DNA of 9,376 nt from Collinsella sp. (GCA_022713905.1 JAIHTM010000089.1:1-9376), one strand, 5' to 3'. Counted from the first letter of the stretch, positions 1 to 5,074 are shown. Numbers and translations are program-made. Notes: a model not told the origin generated them from the letters alone.

Positions 1-436
1 GGCCTATGGCGTGGGCAAGCATCGTCACACGCCCGAAATCGAGCAGATCTTGGGCCTAACCGATCGCGTCGTCTTTACCCCGCACCTGGCACCGCTCAAG
101 CACGGTCTGCTCTCCACGGTGACGATGCCGCTTACGCCGCAGGCTATCGACACGCTGACCCTTGAGGACGTTGTCGACCATTACAAGCAGTTCTACGCCG
201 GTCGAACCTTCGTGCGCGTACTCGATGCCGGCCAGCAGCCCAAGACGGCTTCGGTCGTCGGCACCAACGCCGCCCAGATCGGCCTCGCGCTCAACAAGCG
301 CGCGGGCGTTCTGGTGGCTACGGGCGCCATCGACAATCTGTGCAAGGGTGCAGCAGGCCAGGCGGTCCAGTGCGCCAACATCGTCTTTGGTTTTGACGAG
401 CGACGAGGCTTGCCCACAGTGGCGTGCCCGGTGTAG
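1..436 (+). CDS. argC: N-acetyl-gamma-glutamyl-phosphate reductase, C-terminal part (5' end outside window)
   Basis: ArgC makes the NADPH-dependent reduction of N-acetylglutamyl phosphate to N-acetylglutamate semialdehyde in cytoplasmic ornithine/arginine synthesis. The reading frame is open from base 2 to a TAG at 434-436, giving 144 codons, roughly the last 40% of a usual ~345-residue ArgC. The fragment opens with the motif AYGVGKHRHTPEIEQ, whose histidines are the conserved catalytic region of the family. It later shows VFTPHLAP, then GAIDNLCKGAAGQAVQCAN, the conserved loop near the cofactor, and ends in FGFDERRGL as ArgC proteins typically do. The internal GTG at 11 is not the start, because the conserved sequence runs off the left edge. 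It is the first visible gene of an argCJBD cluster and is separated from argJ by a structured 134-bp gap. Identity is secure; nothing can be said about its promoter or start. Confidence 0.95.
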   Translation, partial: AYGVGKHRHTPEIEQILGLTDRVVFTPHLAPLKHGLLSTVTMPLTPQAIDTLTLEDVVDHYKQFYAGRTFVRVLDAGQQPKTASVVGTNAAQIGLALNKRAGVLVATGAIDNLCKGAAGQAVQCANIVFGFDERRGLPTVACPV

Positions 437-462
437 CACATTCGATTGTTAACGATTTGGTA

Positions 463-545
463 GTCGGGCATCGAGTGGGGCGCCACTTTTAAGCTGGTCT
501 CATGATTGTGACTGGTGTGGCGCACCAACCGATGCCCATTTTTTA
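463..545 (+). promoter_or_regulatory. Multi-helix RNA element ending in a terminator-like T-tract between argC and argJ
   Basis: Perfect 8-bp arms GGGCATCG (466-473) and CGATGCCC (530-537) can pair, and the 3' arm is followed by A then six T (539-544). Three small hairpins fit inside. The first has arms AGTGG (474-478) and CCACT (483-487) with loop GGCG. The second has arms GTCTCA (497-502) and TGTGAC (507-512) with one T-T mismatch and loop TGAT. The third has arms TGGTG (513-517) and CACCA (523-527). GCGCCAC (480-486) could instead pair with GTGGCGC (517-523), which excludes the first and third hairpins. The argJ Shine-Dalgarno starts at 554, so there is no room for a promoter after the T-tract. 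I infer a leaky or conditional terminator, perhaps an attenuator. It matches no RNA family I recognise. Confidence 0.5.
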
Positions 546-553
546 TTTGATAT

Positions 554-559
554 AAGGAG
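554..559 (+). promoter_or_regulatory. Ribosome-binding site deciding the argJ start
   Basis: AAGGAG lies 11 nt before ATG 571 but only 2 nt before the in-frame GTG at 562. ATG 571 is therefore the better start, and it lies just past the T-tract of the upstream structure. Confidence 0.75.
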
Positions 560-570
560 TCGTGGGGACG

Positions 571-1839
571 ATGAATACCGACCTGATTGATATCAAGATT
601 CGTGCCGTAGAGGGCGGCGTAACGGCGGCGGCCGGCTTTAAGGCGGCGGGCATCCATGCCGGATTCCGCAAGAATCCCGAGCGCCTGGATTACGCGCTCG
701 TCGTGCCCGATAAACCCTGTCCCGGGGCCGGCGTGTTTACGACTAACCGCTTTTGTGCGGCGCCCGTGCAGGTGAGCCGTGCCAACCTGGGCGGCGCCGA
801 CAAGGGCTACGGCATCATTGCCGGCGTTTCGGTCAACTCTGGCAATGCCAACGCCGCCACGGGTGAGACCGGTCTTGCCTGCGCGCGCGAGACCTGCAAC
901 ATCGCCTCGCAGGTCATCGGCTGCGAGCCCCAGCAGATTCTGGTCGCCTCCACGGGCGTAATTGGTCAGATTCTGCCGATCGACACGTTTGAGACTGCCG
1001 TTCCCGCCGCCTACGAGGCGCTCTCCGACCACGGTGGCGCCGATGCCGCCCGCGCTATTATGACGACCGACACGCACTCCAAGGAGTATGCCGTGTGTTA
1101 CCGCAGCGAGGCCGCGGGGCACGCAGGCAATGCCTATACGGTGGGTGGTATGTGCAAGGGCTCGGGCATGATCATGCCCAACATGGCCACCATGATCGCG
1201 GTCATCACTACCGATGCCCCTGTCGAGCCGGCGGCGCTCCATGCCTTGTTGCTCTCTACCGTCAAGCAGACCTTTAATAAGGTAACGGTCGACTCCGACA
1301 CCTCGACTAACGACACCTGCATCATGCTTGCCTCCGGCGCTGCTGCCGCGGATGCCGAACCCATTGTCGAGGGCTCCGACGCCTTCGATGAGCTGGCCTT
1401 TGCCGTGCATGAGGCGTGCGAGAGCCTGGCGCGCAACATCGCCGCAGATGGCGAGGGCGCATCCAAGCTCGTGACGGTTAACGTCACCGGTGCCGCGAAC
1501 GACGAGGAGGCCGATATCGCCGCCCGTGCTGTCGCCAACTCGCCGCTCGTCAAGACCTGCATCGCCGGCCACGACTGCAACTGGGGCCGCGTTGCCATGG
1601 CGCTCGGCAAGTGCGGCGTGCAATTTAACCAAGAAGATGTGTCCATCGATATGATGGGTATGCCCGTCTGCCGCGACGGCCTGACCGTTCCCTTTGACGA
1701 GGACGAGGCGCTGCGTCGCTTTGAGGCGCCCGAGATCGTGATCTCAGCAGACCTGGGCGCAGGGGACGCGGCGACCACCGTGTGGACTTGCGACCTCACG
1801 CACGAGTACATCTCCATTAACGGTGATTACCGTTCCTAG
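571..1839 (+). CDS. argJ: Glutamate N-acetyltransferase / N-acetylornithine acetyltransferase
   Basis: ArgJ moves the acetyl group from N-acetylornithine to glutamate, releasing ornithine and regenerating N-acetylglutamate (cyclic arginine pathway). Some members also use acetyl-CoA. The product is 422 aa from ATG 571, normal for the family (~400). The family's self-cleavage site is clear: in KGSGMIMPNMATMIAVITTDA the precursor is cut between Ala206 and Thr207, and Thr207 becomes the nucleophile of the beta chain. Other hallmarks are VNSGNANAATG near residue 90, the STGVIG segment, GHDCNWGR near residue 335, and the C-terminal EYISINGDYRS typical of ArgJ. It follows argC after 134 bp and precedes argB by 81 bp. 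No argA is visible, so whether the protein is mono- or bifunctional cannot be decided from sequence alone. No frameshift or missing key residue was seen. Confidence 0.97.
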   Translation: MNTDLIDIKIRAVEGGVTAAAGFKAAGIHAGFRKNPERLDYALVVPDKPCPGAGVFTTNRFCAAPVQVSRANLGGADKGYGIIAGVSVNSGNANAATGETGLACARETCNIASQVIGCEPQQILVASTGVIGQILPIDTFETAVPAAYEALSDHGGADAARAIMTTDTHSKEYAVCYRSEAAGHAGNAYTVGGMCKGSGMIMPNMATMIAVITTDAPVEPAALHALLLSTVKQTFNKVTVDSDTSTNDTCIMLASGAAAADAEPIVEGSDAFDELAFAVHEACESLARNIAADGEGASKLVTVNVTGAANDEEADIAARAVANSPLVKTCIAGHDCNWGRVAMALGKCGVQFNQEDVSIDMMGMPVCRDGLTVPFDEDEALRRFEAPEIVISADLGAGDAATTVWTCDLTHEYISINGDYRS

Positions 1840-1859
1840 AGTCCCGATGTGCCGCGCGT

Positions 1860-1876
1860 CCCGCTGCAATCGCGGG
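1860..1876 (+). repeat. Small hairpin in the argJ-argB gap
   Basis: CCCGC (1860-1864) and GCGGG (1872-1876) pair around a 7-nt loop. GCCGC (1851-1855) and GCGGC (1886-1890) can form an outer helix. No T-run follows, so it is not an intrinsic terminator. It lies 34 nt before the argB Shine-Dalgarno and could affect mRNA stability or be chance in GC-rich DNA. Confidence 0.3.
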
Positions 1877-1920
1877 CAACGAGGTGCGGCGCGATAGCTA
1901 CACGAAAGACGAGGCAGACT

Positions 1921-2901
1921 ATGAAGTTCGCACGCGATTGCCGCTCGAACGAATCCAACGAAGTTACCGCGCAGCTGCTGTTCGAGGCGCTGCCATGGAT
2001 TAAGAACCTGACCGGTAAGACGGTCGTTATCAAGTACGGCGGTGCCGCCATGGTCGACGAGCAACTGCGTCGTGACGTGATGAGCGACATCGTCTTGCTC
2101 AAGATTATCGGCATGCGTCCTGTTATCGTCCACGGTGGCGGCAAGGCCATCAACGAGGCGCTCAGCCACTACGACATCCCCGTCGAGTTTAAGAACGGCC
2201 AGCGCGTGACTACGCCTGCCACCATGGACATCGTGCGCGAGGTACTGGGTGGCAAGGTCAATCAGGAGCTGGTCGCGGCGCTCAACCACCACGGCAACCT
2301 GGCCGTGGGCGTGTCCGGCAGCGACGCCGGCACCCTTATCGCCGAGCCACTCGACCCAGAGCTCGGCCGCGTAGGCAAGGTCACGCACGTCAACACCGAC
2401 TATATCGAGCGTTTGCTCGACAGCGAGTACATTCCCGTTATCGCCACGGTCGCGGCGGGGGAGGACGGTGGCTTCTTCAACATCAACGCCGATACCGCCG
2501 CCGGTGCCGTCGCGGCGGCGCTCCACGCGCATAAGGTGATCTTCCTTACCGACGTCGATGGCCTGTATAAGGACTTTAGCGACAAGGATTCGCTCATCTC
2601 CAACCTGACGCTCGACGAGGTTAATGAGATGCTCTATGGGGGCGAGGTCGACAAAGGCATGATTCCCAAGCTACGCGCCGCTGTCGATGCGCTTGCCGCC
2701 GGTGTGTTCCGAGCCCACATCATCAACGGCACGACGCCGCACTCGCTGCTGCTGGAGCTGCTGACCGATGCTGGCGTCGGTACCGTGATCCACTCCACCG
2801 AGACGGCTTACGAGTTCGATACGCACCCGCACCCGCTTTCGACCTTTGCGGCACGCCTGACCGAGAACCTCGACGAGGTCGAGAAGCTCCAGACGGTCTA
2901 G
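1921..2901 (+). CDS. argB: Acetylglutamate kinase
   Basis: ArgB phosphorylates N-acetylglutamate, the usual feedback-controlled step of ornithine/arginine synthesis. ATG 1921 is chosen because GAGG (1911-1914) sits 6 nt before it and residues from there match the family; the GTG at 1849 adds 24 residues without family likeness. The product is 326 aa. Amino-acid-kinase motifs are in order: KYGGAAM (38-44), VHGGGKAIN (70-78), NINADTAAGA (187-196), FLTDVDGLYKD (208-218), KGMIPKL (245-251) and ELLTDAGVGTVI (279-290). Residues ~12-32 form an extra N-terminal segment before the kinase core. This resembles the helix of hexameric, arginine-inhibited kinases such as those of Pseudomonas and Thermotoga, so feedback inhibition by arginine is likely (inference). 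After the usual C-terminus there is a 34-residue tail (293-326), polar and acidic, not found in a typical ~295-aa ArgB. It is cotranscribed with argJ and argD by position. Confidence 0.97.
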   Translation: MKFARDCRSNESNEVTAQLLFEALPWIKNLTGKTVVIKYGGAAMVDEQLRRDVMSDIVLLKIIGMRPVIVHGGGKAINEALSHYDIPVEFKNGQRVTTPATMDIVREVLGGKVNQELVAALNHHGNLAVGVSGSDAGTLIAEPLDPELGRVGKVTHVNTDYIERLLDSEYIPVIATVAAGEDGGFFNINADTAAGAVAAALHAHKVIFLTDVDGLYKDFSDKDSLISNLTLDEVNEMLYGGEVDKGMIPKLRAAVDALAAGVFRAHIINGTTPHSLLLELLTDAGVGTVIHSTETAYEFDTHPHPLSTFAARLTENLDEVEKLQTV

Positions 2902-2939
2902 CTGACCCGCGGTCGTCGCGTCCCTGCACCCATAGCCCT

Positions 2940-2953
2940 GCGCCGTATGGCGC
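2940..2953 (+). repeat. Hairpin just upstream of the argD ribosome-binding site
   Basis: GCGCC (2940-2944) pairs with GGCGC (2949-2953) around a GTAT loop. The hairpin buries the in-frame ATG at 2947, which supports the later argD start at 2971. There is no T-run. Confidence 0.35.
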
Positions 2954-2958
2954 CCAAC

Positions 2959-2964
2959 GAAAGG
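2959..2964 (+). promoter_or_regulatory. Ribosome-binding site deciding the argD start
   Basis: GAAAGG ends 6 nt before ATG 2971. The alternative ATG at 2947 has no comparable site and lies in a hairpin. Confidence 0.7.
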
Positions 2965-2970
2965 CATCCC

Positions 2971-4254
2971 ATGTCACTTGCAACTCAACAATCGCTCGAA
3001 TCCCATTACGTTATGCATACTTTTGGTCGTTCTCCGGTAGAGTTTGTCGAAGGTCACGGTATGAAGCTCACCGGTGATGACGGCCGTGAGTATCTTGATT
3101 TTCTTGCCGGTATCGGTGTGTGCAGCCTTGGCCACGGCAACGCCGCAGTGCTCTCGGCGCTCGAGGCGCAGACCAAAAAGCTCATGCATGTCTCCAATTA
3201 CTTCTACATCGAGCAGCGTGGACAGGTCGCGGCGCTGCTGTCCAAGCTTGCCAACGACGACGTAGATGGTGCGTGCGTGCTGGCCGATGCCATTGCCGCC
3301 GGCGATGAGACCACGGCCGCTGCGCTCGGTGCCCCGGCTGCGGACGAGCAGGTGTGGGAGACGTTCTTTGCCAATTCTGGTGCCGAAGCCAACGAGGGCT
3401 CGATGAAGCTCGCGCGTCTGTACGCCAAGCGTGCTGGTAACGGCGGCAACACCATCGTATGCATGCGCGGCGGCTTCCACGGCCGTACGCTCGAGACCAT
3501 TGCCGCCACCATGCAGGATTGGCTACAGGACAGCTTCCGTCCGCTGCCGGGCGGTTTTGTGGCCTGCACGCCCAACGATGTCGACGAACTGCGCGCAATC
3601 TTTAAGCAGCTGGGAAGCGAGGTCTGCGCCGTCATGCTCGAGCCGATTCAGGGTGAGGGCGGTGTGCACCCCATGACCGAGGAGTTTATGGCGGCGGCGC
3701 GCGACTTGGCACACGAGGTGGGCGCCGTTCTTATCGCCGACGAGGTCCAGTGTGGCATCTTCCGCTCCGGCAAGCCGTTTGCATTCCAGACCTATGGCGT
3801 GGAGCCCGACATTATGAGCCTTGCCAAGGGCATTGCCGATGGCGTGCCCATGGGTGCCGTGGTGGCAAAGAAAGAGATTGCCGACGTGTTTAAGCCGGGT
3901 GACCACGGCTCGACCTTTGGCGGTAGCTGCTTGGCCGTCGCGGCGTGCGCCGCGACGCTCTCCGCGCTTGTGCGCGGCGATTATGCCGAGCATGCTGCCA
4001 AGGTGGGTGCTTATATGGAGGCAAAACTCACCAAGCTGCCGCATGTGGTCGAGGTACGCGGTCGCGGCTTAATGCTCGGCTGCGATTTGGATGACGCTGC
4101 GGGCGATGCACATGATATTGTTGCCCGCGCGCTGGCCGCTGGCGCCGTGATTAACGCGACCGGAGCTCATACGTTGCGTTTCCTGCCGCCGCTTATCTGC
4201 GAGGAAGCCGACGTGGACAGCCTGATCGAGATTCTGTCGGACGTTTTGGCCTAG
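2971..4254 (+). CDS. argD: Acetylornithine aminotransferase (PLP-dependent, class III)
   Basis: ArgD transaminates N-acetylglutamate semialdehyde to N-acetylornithine with glutamate as amino donor; it is a cytoplasmic PLP enzyme. The product is 427 aa from ATG 2971, longer than the usual ~390-405. Class III aminotransferase landmarks are in order: LDFLAGIGVCSLGHG (42-56), NSGAEANE (135-142) for the cofactor phosphate, GGFHGRT (167-173), EPIQGEGG (224-231), ADEVQCGIFRSGK (256-268), SLAKG with Lys286 as the Schiff-base lysine, and HGSTFGG. The extra length is mainly an Ala/Asp-rich insertion at about residues 96-126, between the helix ending SKLAND and the strand WETFFANSG. It is the last arg gene in the window; an 877-bp gene-poor gap follows. 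Family members may accept ornithine or succinyldiaminopimelate intermediates, but linkage to argCJB makes ArgD by far the best call. Confidence 0.96.
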   Translation: MSLATQQSLESHYVMHTFGRSPVEFVEGHGMKLTGDDGREYLDFLAGIGVCSLGHGNAAVLSALEAQTKKLMHVSNYFYIEQRGQVAALLSKLANDDVDGACVLADAIAAGDETTAAALGAPAADEQVWETFFANSGAEANEGSMKLARLYAKRAGNGGNTIVCMRGGFHGRTLETIAATMQDWLQDSFRPLPGGFVACTPNDVDELRAIFKQLGSEVCAVMLEPIQGEGGVHPMTEEFMAAARDLAHEVGAVLIADEVQCGIFRSGKPFAFQTYGVEPDIMSLAKGIADGVPMGAVVAKKEIADVFKPGDHGSTFGGSCLAVAACAATLSALVRGDYAEHAAKVGAYMEAKLTKLPHVVEVRGRGLMLGCDLDDAAGDAHDIVARALAAGAVINATGAHTLRFLPPLICEEADVDSLIEILSDVLA

Positions 4255-4370
4255 CGCGAGCAAATATAGCCATTTGGAACAGGTTCCAGATCGCTGACGT
4301 GCCATATACGGCACGATTGGGCGATCCGGAGCCCGCTTTGTTGCCGATTTGCGAGGGCCAAAAGCCCCTC
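4255..4370. other. argD downstream gap with dyads but no clear terminator
   Basis: Just after the argD stop there are three dyads and no strong T-tract. The first is the operator-like palindrome at 4272-4291. The second is CGTGCC (4298-4303) with GGCACG (4310-4315) around a 6-nt loop. The third is a bulged hairpin with arms GAGG (4353-4356) and CCTC (4367-4370) that abuts the inverted-repeat element. A weak GGGC/GCCC pair near 4319-4336 is followed only by TTTGTT. How the arg transcript ends is unclear. No gene was seen. Confidence 0.45.
4272..4291. promoter_or_regulatory. 20-bp near-perfect dyad, possible operator
   Basis: The half-sites ATTTGGAAC (4272-4280) and GTTCCAGAT (4283-4291) are separated by AG, with 8 of 9 positions symmetric. 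The core GGAAC-AG-GTTCC is a plausible binding site for a dimeric regulator, or an RNA hairpin too tight to fold fully. The regulator is unknown. Confidence 0.35.
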
Positions 4371-4587
4371 TGGTCAAAAAATGCCAAATATGAGTACGGG
4401 CACCAATTGTGTAGCATATAAATTAGACGCAATTTGACGAGTTGGGCCACATATGTCCAGTTTCGTTGCCAGAAAAATGCCCATCCGGACCGTTATCCGC
4501 TGCTTTGATGTCAAATATGCCCTCTGAAACCTCGAAAATGCTGTTACCAAAAAGGTAGCAGTACTCATATTTGACATTTTTTGACCA
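4371..4587. mobile_element. 217-bp element with 27-bp terminal inverted repeats (MITE-like)
   Basis: The 27 bases at 4371-4397 match the reverse complement of 4561-4587 with one mismatch (C4384 against T). The outermost bases are TGGTCA and TGACCA. The pairing stops sharply at both outer edges. The interior is noticeably richer in A and T than the neighbouring genes. The motif ATGYCAAATATG occurs three times: 4381-4392, 4508-4519, and inverted at 4566-4577. An 8-bp hairpin with an AAAAA loop (4541-4561) abuts the right repeat. There is no transposase and I see no target-site duplication. It could be a non-autonomous transposon, an intergenic repeat family, or a long foldback RNA; genome copy number would decide. 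Confidence 0.5.
4541..4561. repeat. 8-bp hairpin inside the inverted-repeat element
   Basis: CTGTTACC (4541-4548) pairs with GGTAGCAG (4554-4561), with one G-T wobble, around AAAAA. Read on the minus strand the loop is TTTTT. It overlaps the right terminal repeat by one base. Confidence 0.4.
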
Positions 4588-4639
4588 CTGCCCTTGAAAC
4601 GGGGCGCACCCTGTCGGGTTCGAATCCCTCTGCACTGGT

Positions 4640-4673
4640 CACTAAAACGAAAGGCCCCCATTGCTGGAGGCCT
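4640..4673 (-). terminator. Minus-strand terminator hairpin in repeat copy A
   Basis: On the minus strand the arms AGGCCTCCA (4673-4665) and TGGGGGCCT (4660-4652) form 9 pairs with one G-T around the GNRA loop GCAA, followed by TTCGTTTTAG. It is a diverged duplicate of the tRNA-Val terminator, now behind only a tRNA fragment. Confidence 0.6.
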
Positions 4674-4683
4674 ATCAAATCAG

Positions 4684-4701
4684 TGGTGGGCGATGAGGGA
4701 T
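4684..4701 (-). pseudogene. tRNA-Val 3'-end fragment
   Basis: Eighteen bases equal the last 18 of the intact tRNA-Val, covering the end of the T-loop, the T-stem 3' strand, the acceptor strand and CCA. Homology stops inside the T-loop, so this is a remnant or duplication scar. Confidence 0.7.
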
Positions 4702-4790
4702 GTCGCGTGCGGCTTCGCCGCCCGCTTTCGCTTCGGGCCTTCGGCCCTCGCGTGCTGCGCTGGAAAACGCTTGCGCGTTTCCTCAGCTCC
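4702..4790. repeat. GC-rich spacer made of consecutive hairpins
   Basis: Three hairpins lie almost back to back. GCGGC/GCCGC (4709-4721) and GGGCC/GGCCC (4735-4747) both have TTC loops. GGAAA/TTTCC (4762-4782) has an inner CGC/GCG helix and a bulged A. It replaces the body of tRNA-Val after the copy-A fragment. No coding sign was seen. Confidence 0.5.
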
Positions 4791-4886
4791 GCACCCTGTC
4801 GGGTTCGAATCCCTCTGCACTGAGCACAAAAAAGAAAGGCCCCCATTTCTGGGAGCCTATCAAATCAGTGGTGGGCGATGAGGGAT
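4791..4886. repeat. 96-bp direct repeat, copy B
   Basis: Second copy, 185 bp after copy A. Here the tRNA-Val end continues into the complete gene and the terminator hairpin has a longer A/T tract, so this is the functional copy. The T-arm-like GGGTTCGAATCCC recurs at 4801-4813. Confidence 0.85.
4828..4858 (-). terminator. Intrinsic terminator of tRNA-Val
   Basis: On the minus strand AGGCTCCCA (4858-4850) pairs with TGGGGGCCT (4845-4837) around the GNRA loop GAAA, giving 9 pairs with one wobble. It is followed by TTCTTTTTTT (4836-4827 side). It begins 10 nt after the tRNA CCA end. Confidence 0.85.
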
Positions 4887-4944
4887 TCGAACCCCCAGCC
4901 TTGTGCGTGTAAAGCACCTGCGCTAACCGTTGCGCCAATCGCCC
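4869..4944 (-). tRNA. tRNA-Val (anticodon UAC), CCA encoded
   Basis: The minus strand folds as a full 76-nt cloverleaf. The 7-bp acceptor GGGCGAT/ATCGCCC is perfect, the D-stem is GCGC/GCGC with loop AACGGTTA, and the anticodon loop TTTACAC puts UAC at positions 34-36. The variable loop is AGGCT and the T-arm is GGGGG-TTCGAAT-CCCTC with one G-T pair. Discriminator A and an encoded CCA follow. UAC reads valine GUN codons, and the acceptor and discriminator fit valine. The anticodon stem has four Watson-Crick pairs, but the top pair 27-43 is G-A. The terminator lies 10 nt downstream and a TATACT -10 box 10 nt upstream. It is transcribed divergently from asnB. Confidence 0.95.
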
Positions 4945-4954
4945 GTGCGGAGAG

Positions 4955-4960
4955 AGTATA
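4955..4960 (-). promoter_or_regulatory. -10 box of the tRNA-Val promoter
   Basis: On the minus strand this reads TATACT, ending 10 nt before the mature tRNA 5' end. The region 16-18 nt further upstream has no good TTGACA; it is filled by a tandem 9-bp repeat. Confidence 0.5.
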
Positions 4961-4969
4961 GCAAAACAA

Positions 4970-4987
4970 TCACCTCATTCACCTCAT
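4970..4987. repeat. Tandem 9-bp repeat at the -35 region of tRNA-Val
   Basis: TCACCTCAT occurs twice without a gap (4970-4978, 4979-4987). It covers the position where the tRNA-Val -35 element should lie, so it may be a regulator site or simple slippage. Confidence 0.45.
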
Positions 4988-5074
4988 ATCCATTAAAGGT
5001 AACTGGCGCGTGTCACAGCGGAGCTGATTCAGTTGAGATTGCCTGAACATTCCGCCCCTCTTTACGCCCTCGGG

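Larger units (their letters stand above)
4606..4701. repeat. 96-bp direct repeat, copy A
   Basis: It matches 4791-4886 with 7 mismatches and no gaps (about 93%). In order it holds a plus-sense T-arm-like sequence GGGTTCGAATCCC (4616-4628), an A-rich patch, a minus-strand terminator hairpin, and 18 bases identical to the 3' end of the downstream tRNA-Val. Mismatches cluster in the A-rich and hairpin parts; both tRNA-like ends are identical. Confidence 0.85.

Noticed and set aside
466..544. T-box or tRNA-like reading of the argC-argJ structure
   Set aside because: No T-box consensus (AGGGTGGNACCGCG) is present, and the arms do not have tRNA loop sizes or the TTCGA T-loop.
562..570. GTG 562 as argJ start
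   Set aside because: Only 2 nt from the Shine-Dalgarno sequence; ATG 571 has proper spacing.
1849..1920. GTG 1849 as argB start
   Set aside because: The 24 added residues show no kinase likeness and span a hairpin; ATG 1921 has a Shine-Dalgarno 6 nt upstream.
4276..4287. LexA/DinR-type SOS box in GGAACAGGTTCC
   Set aside because: The Gram-positive box needs GAAC-N4-GTTC; here the spacer is 2 nt, and no SOS gene is adjacent.
4371..4587. Known insertion sequence
   Set aside because: No transposase and ends that I cannot match to a specific IS family; reported only as a MITE-like element.
4606..4886. CRISPR array
   Set aside because: Only two long repeats, with tRNA and terminator content, no regular spacers and no cas genes.
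4565..4912. Several 70-95 codon frames in the tRNA-flanking repeats
   Set aside because: They translate tRNA-like and hairpin DNA, on both strands, with no ribosome-binding sites; such frames are typical false genes near tRNAs.
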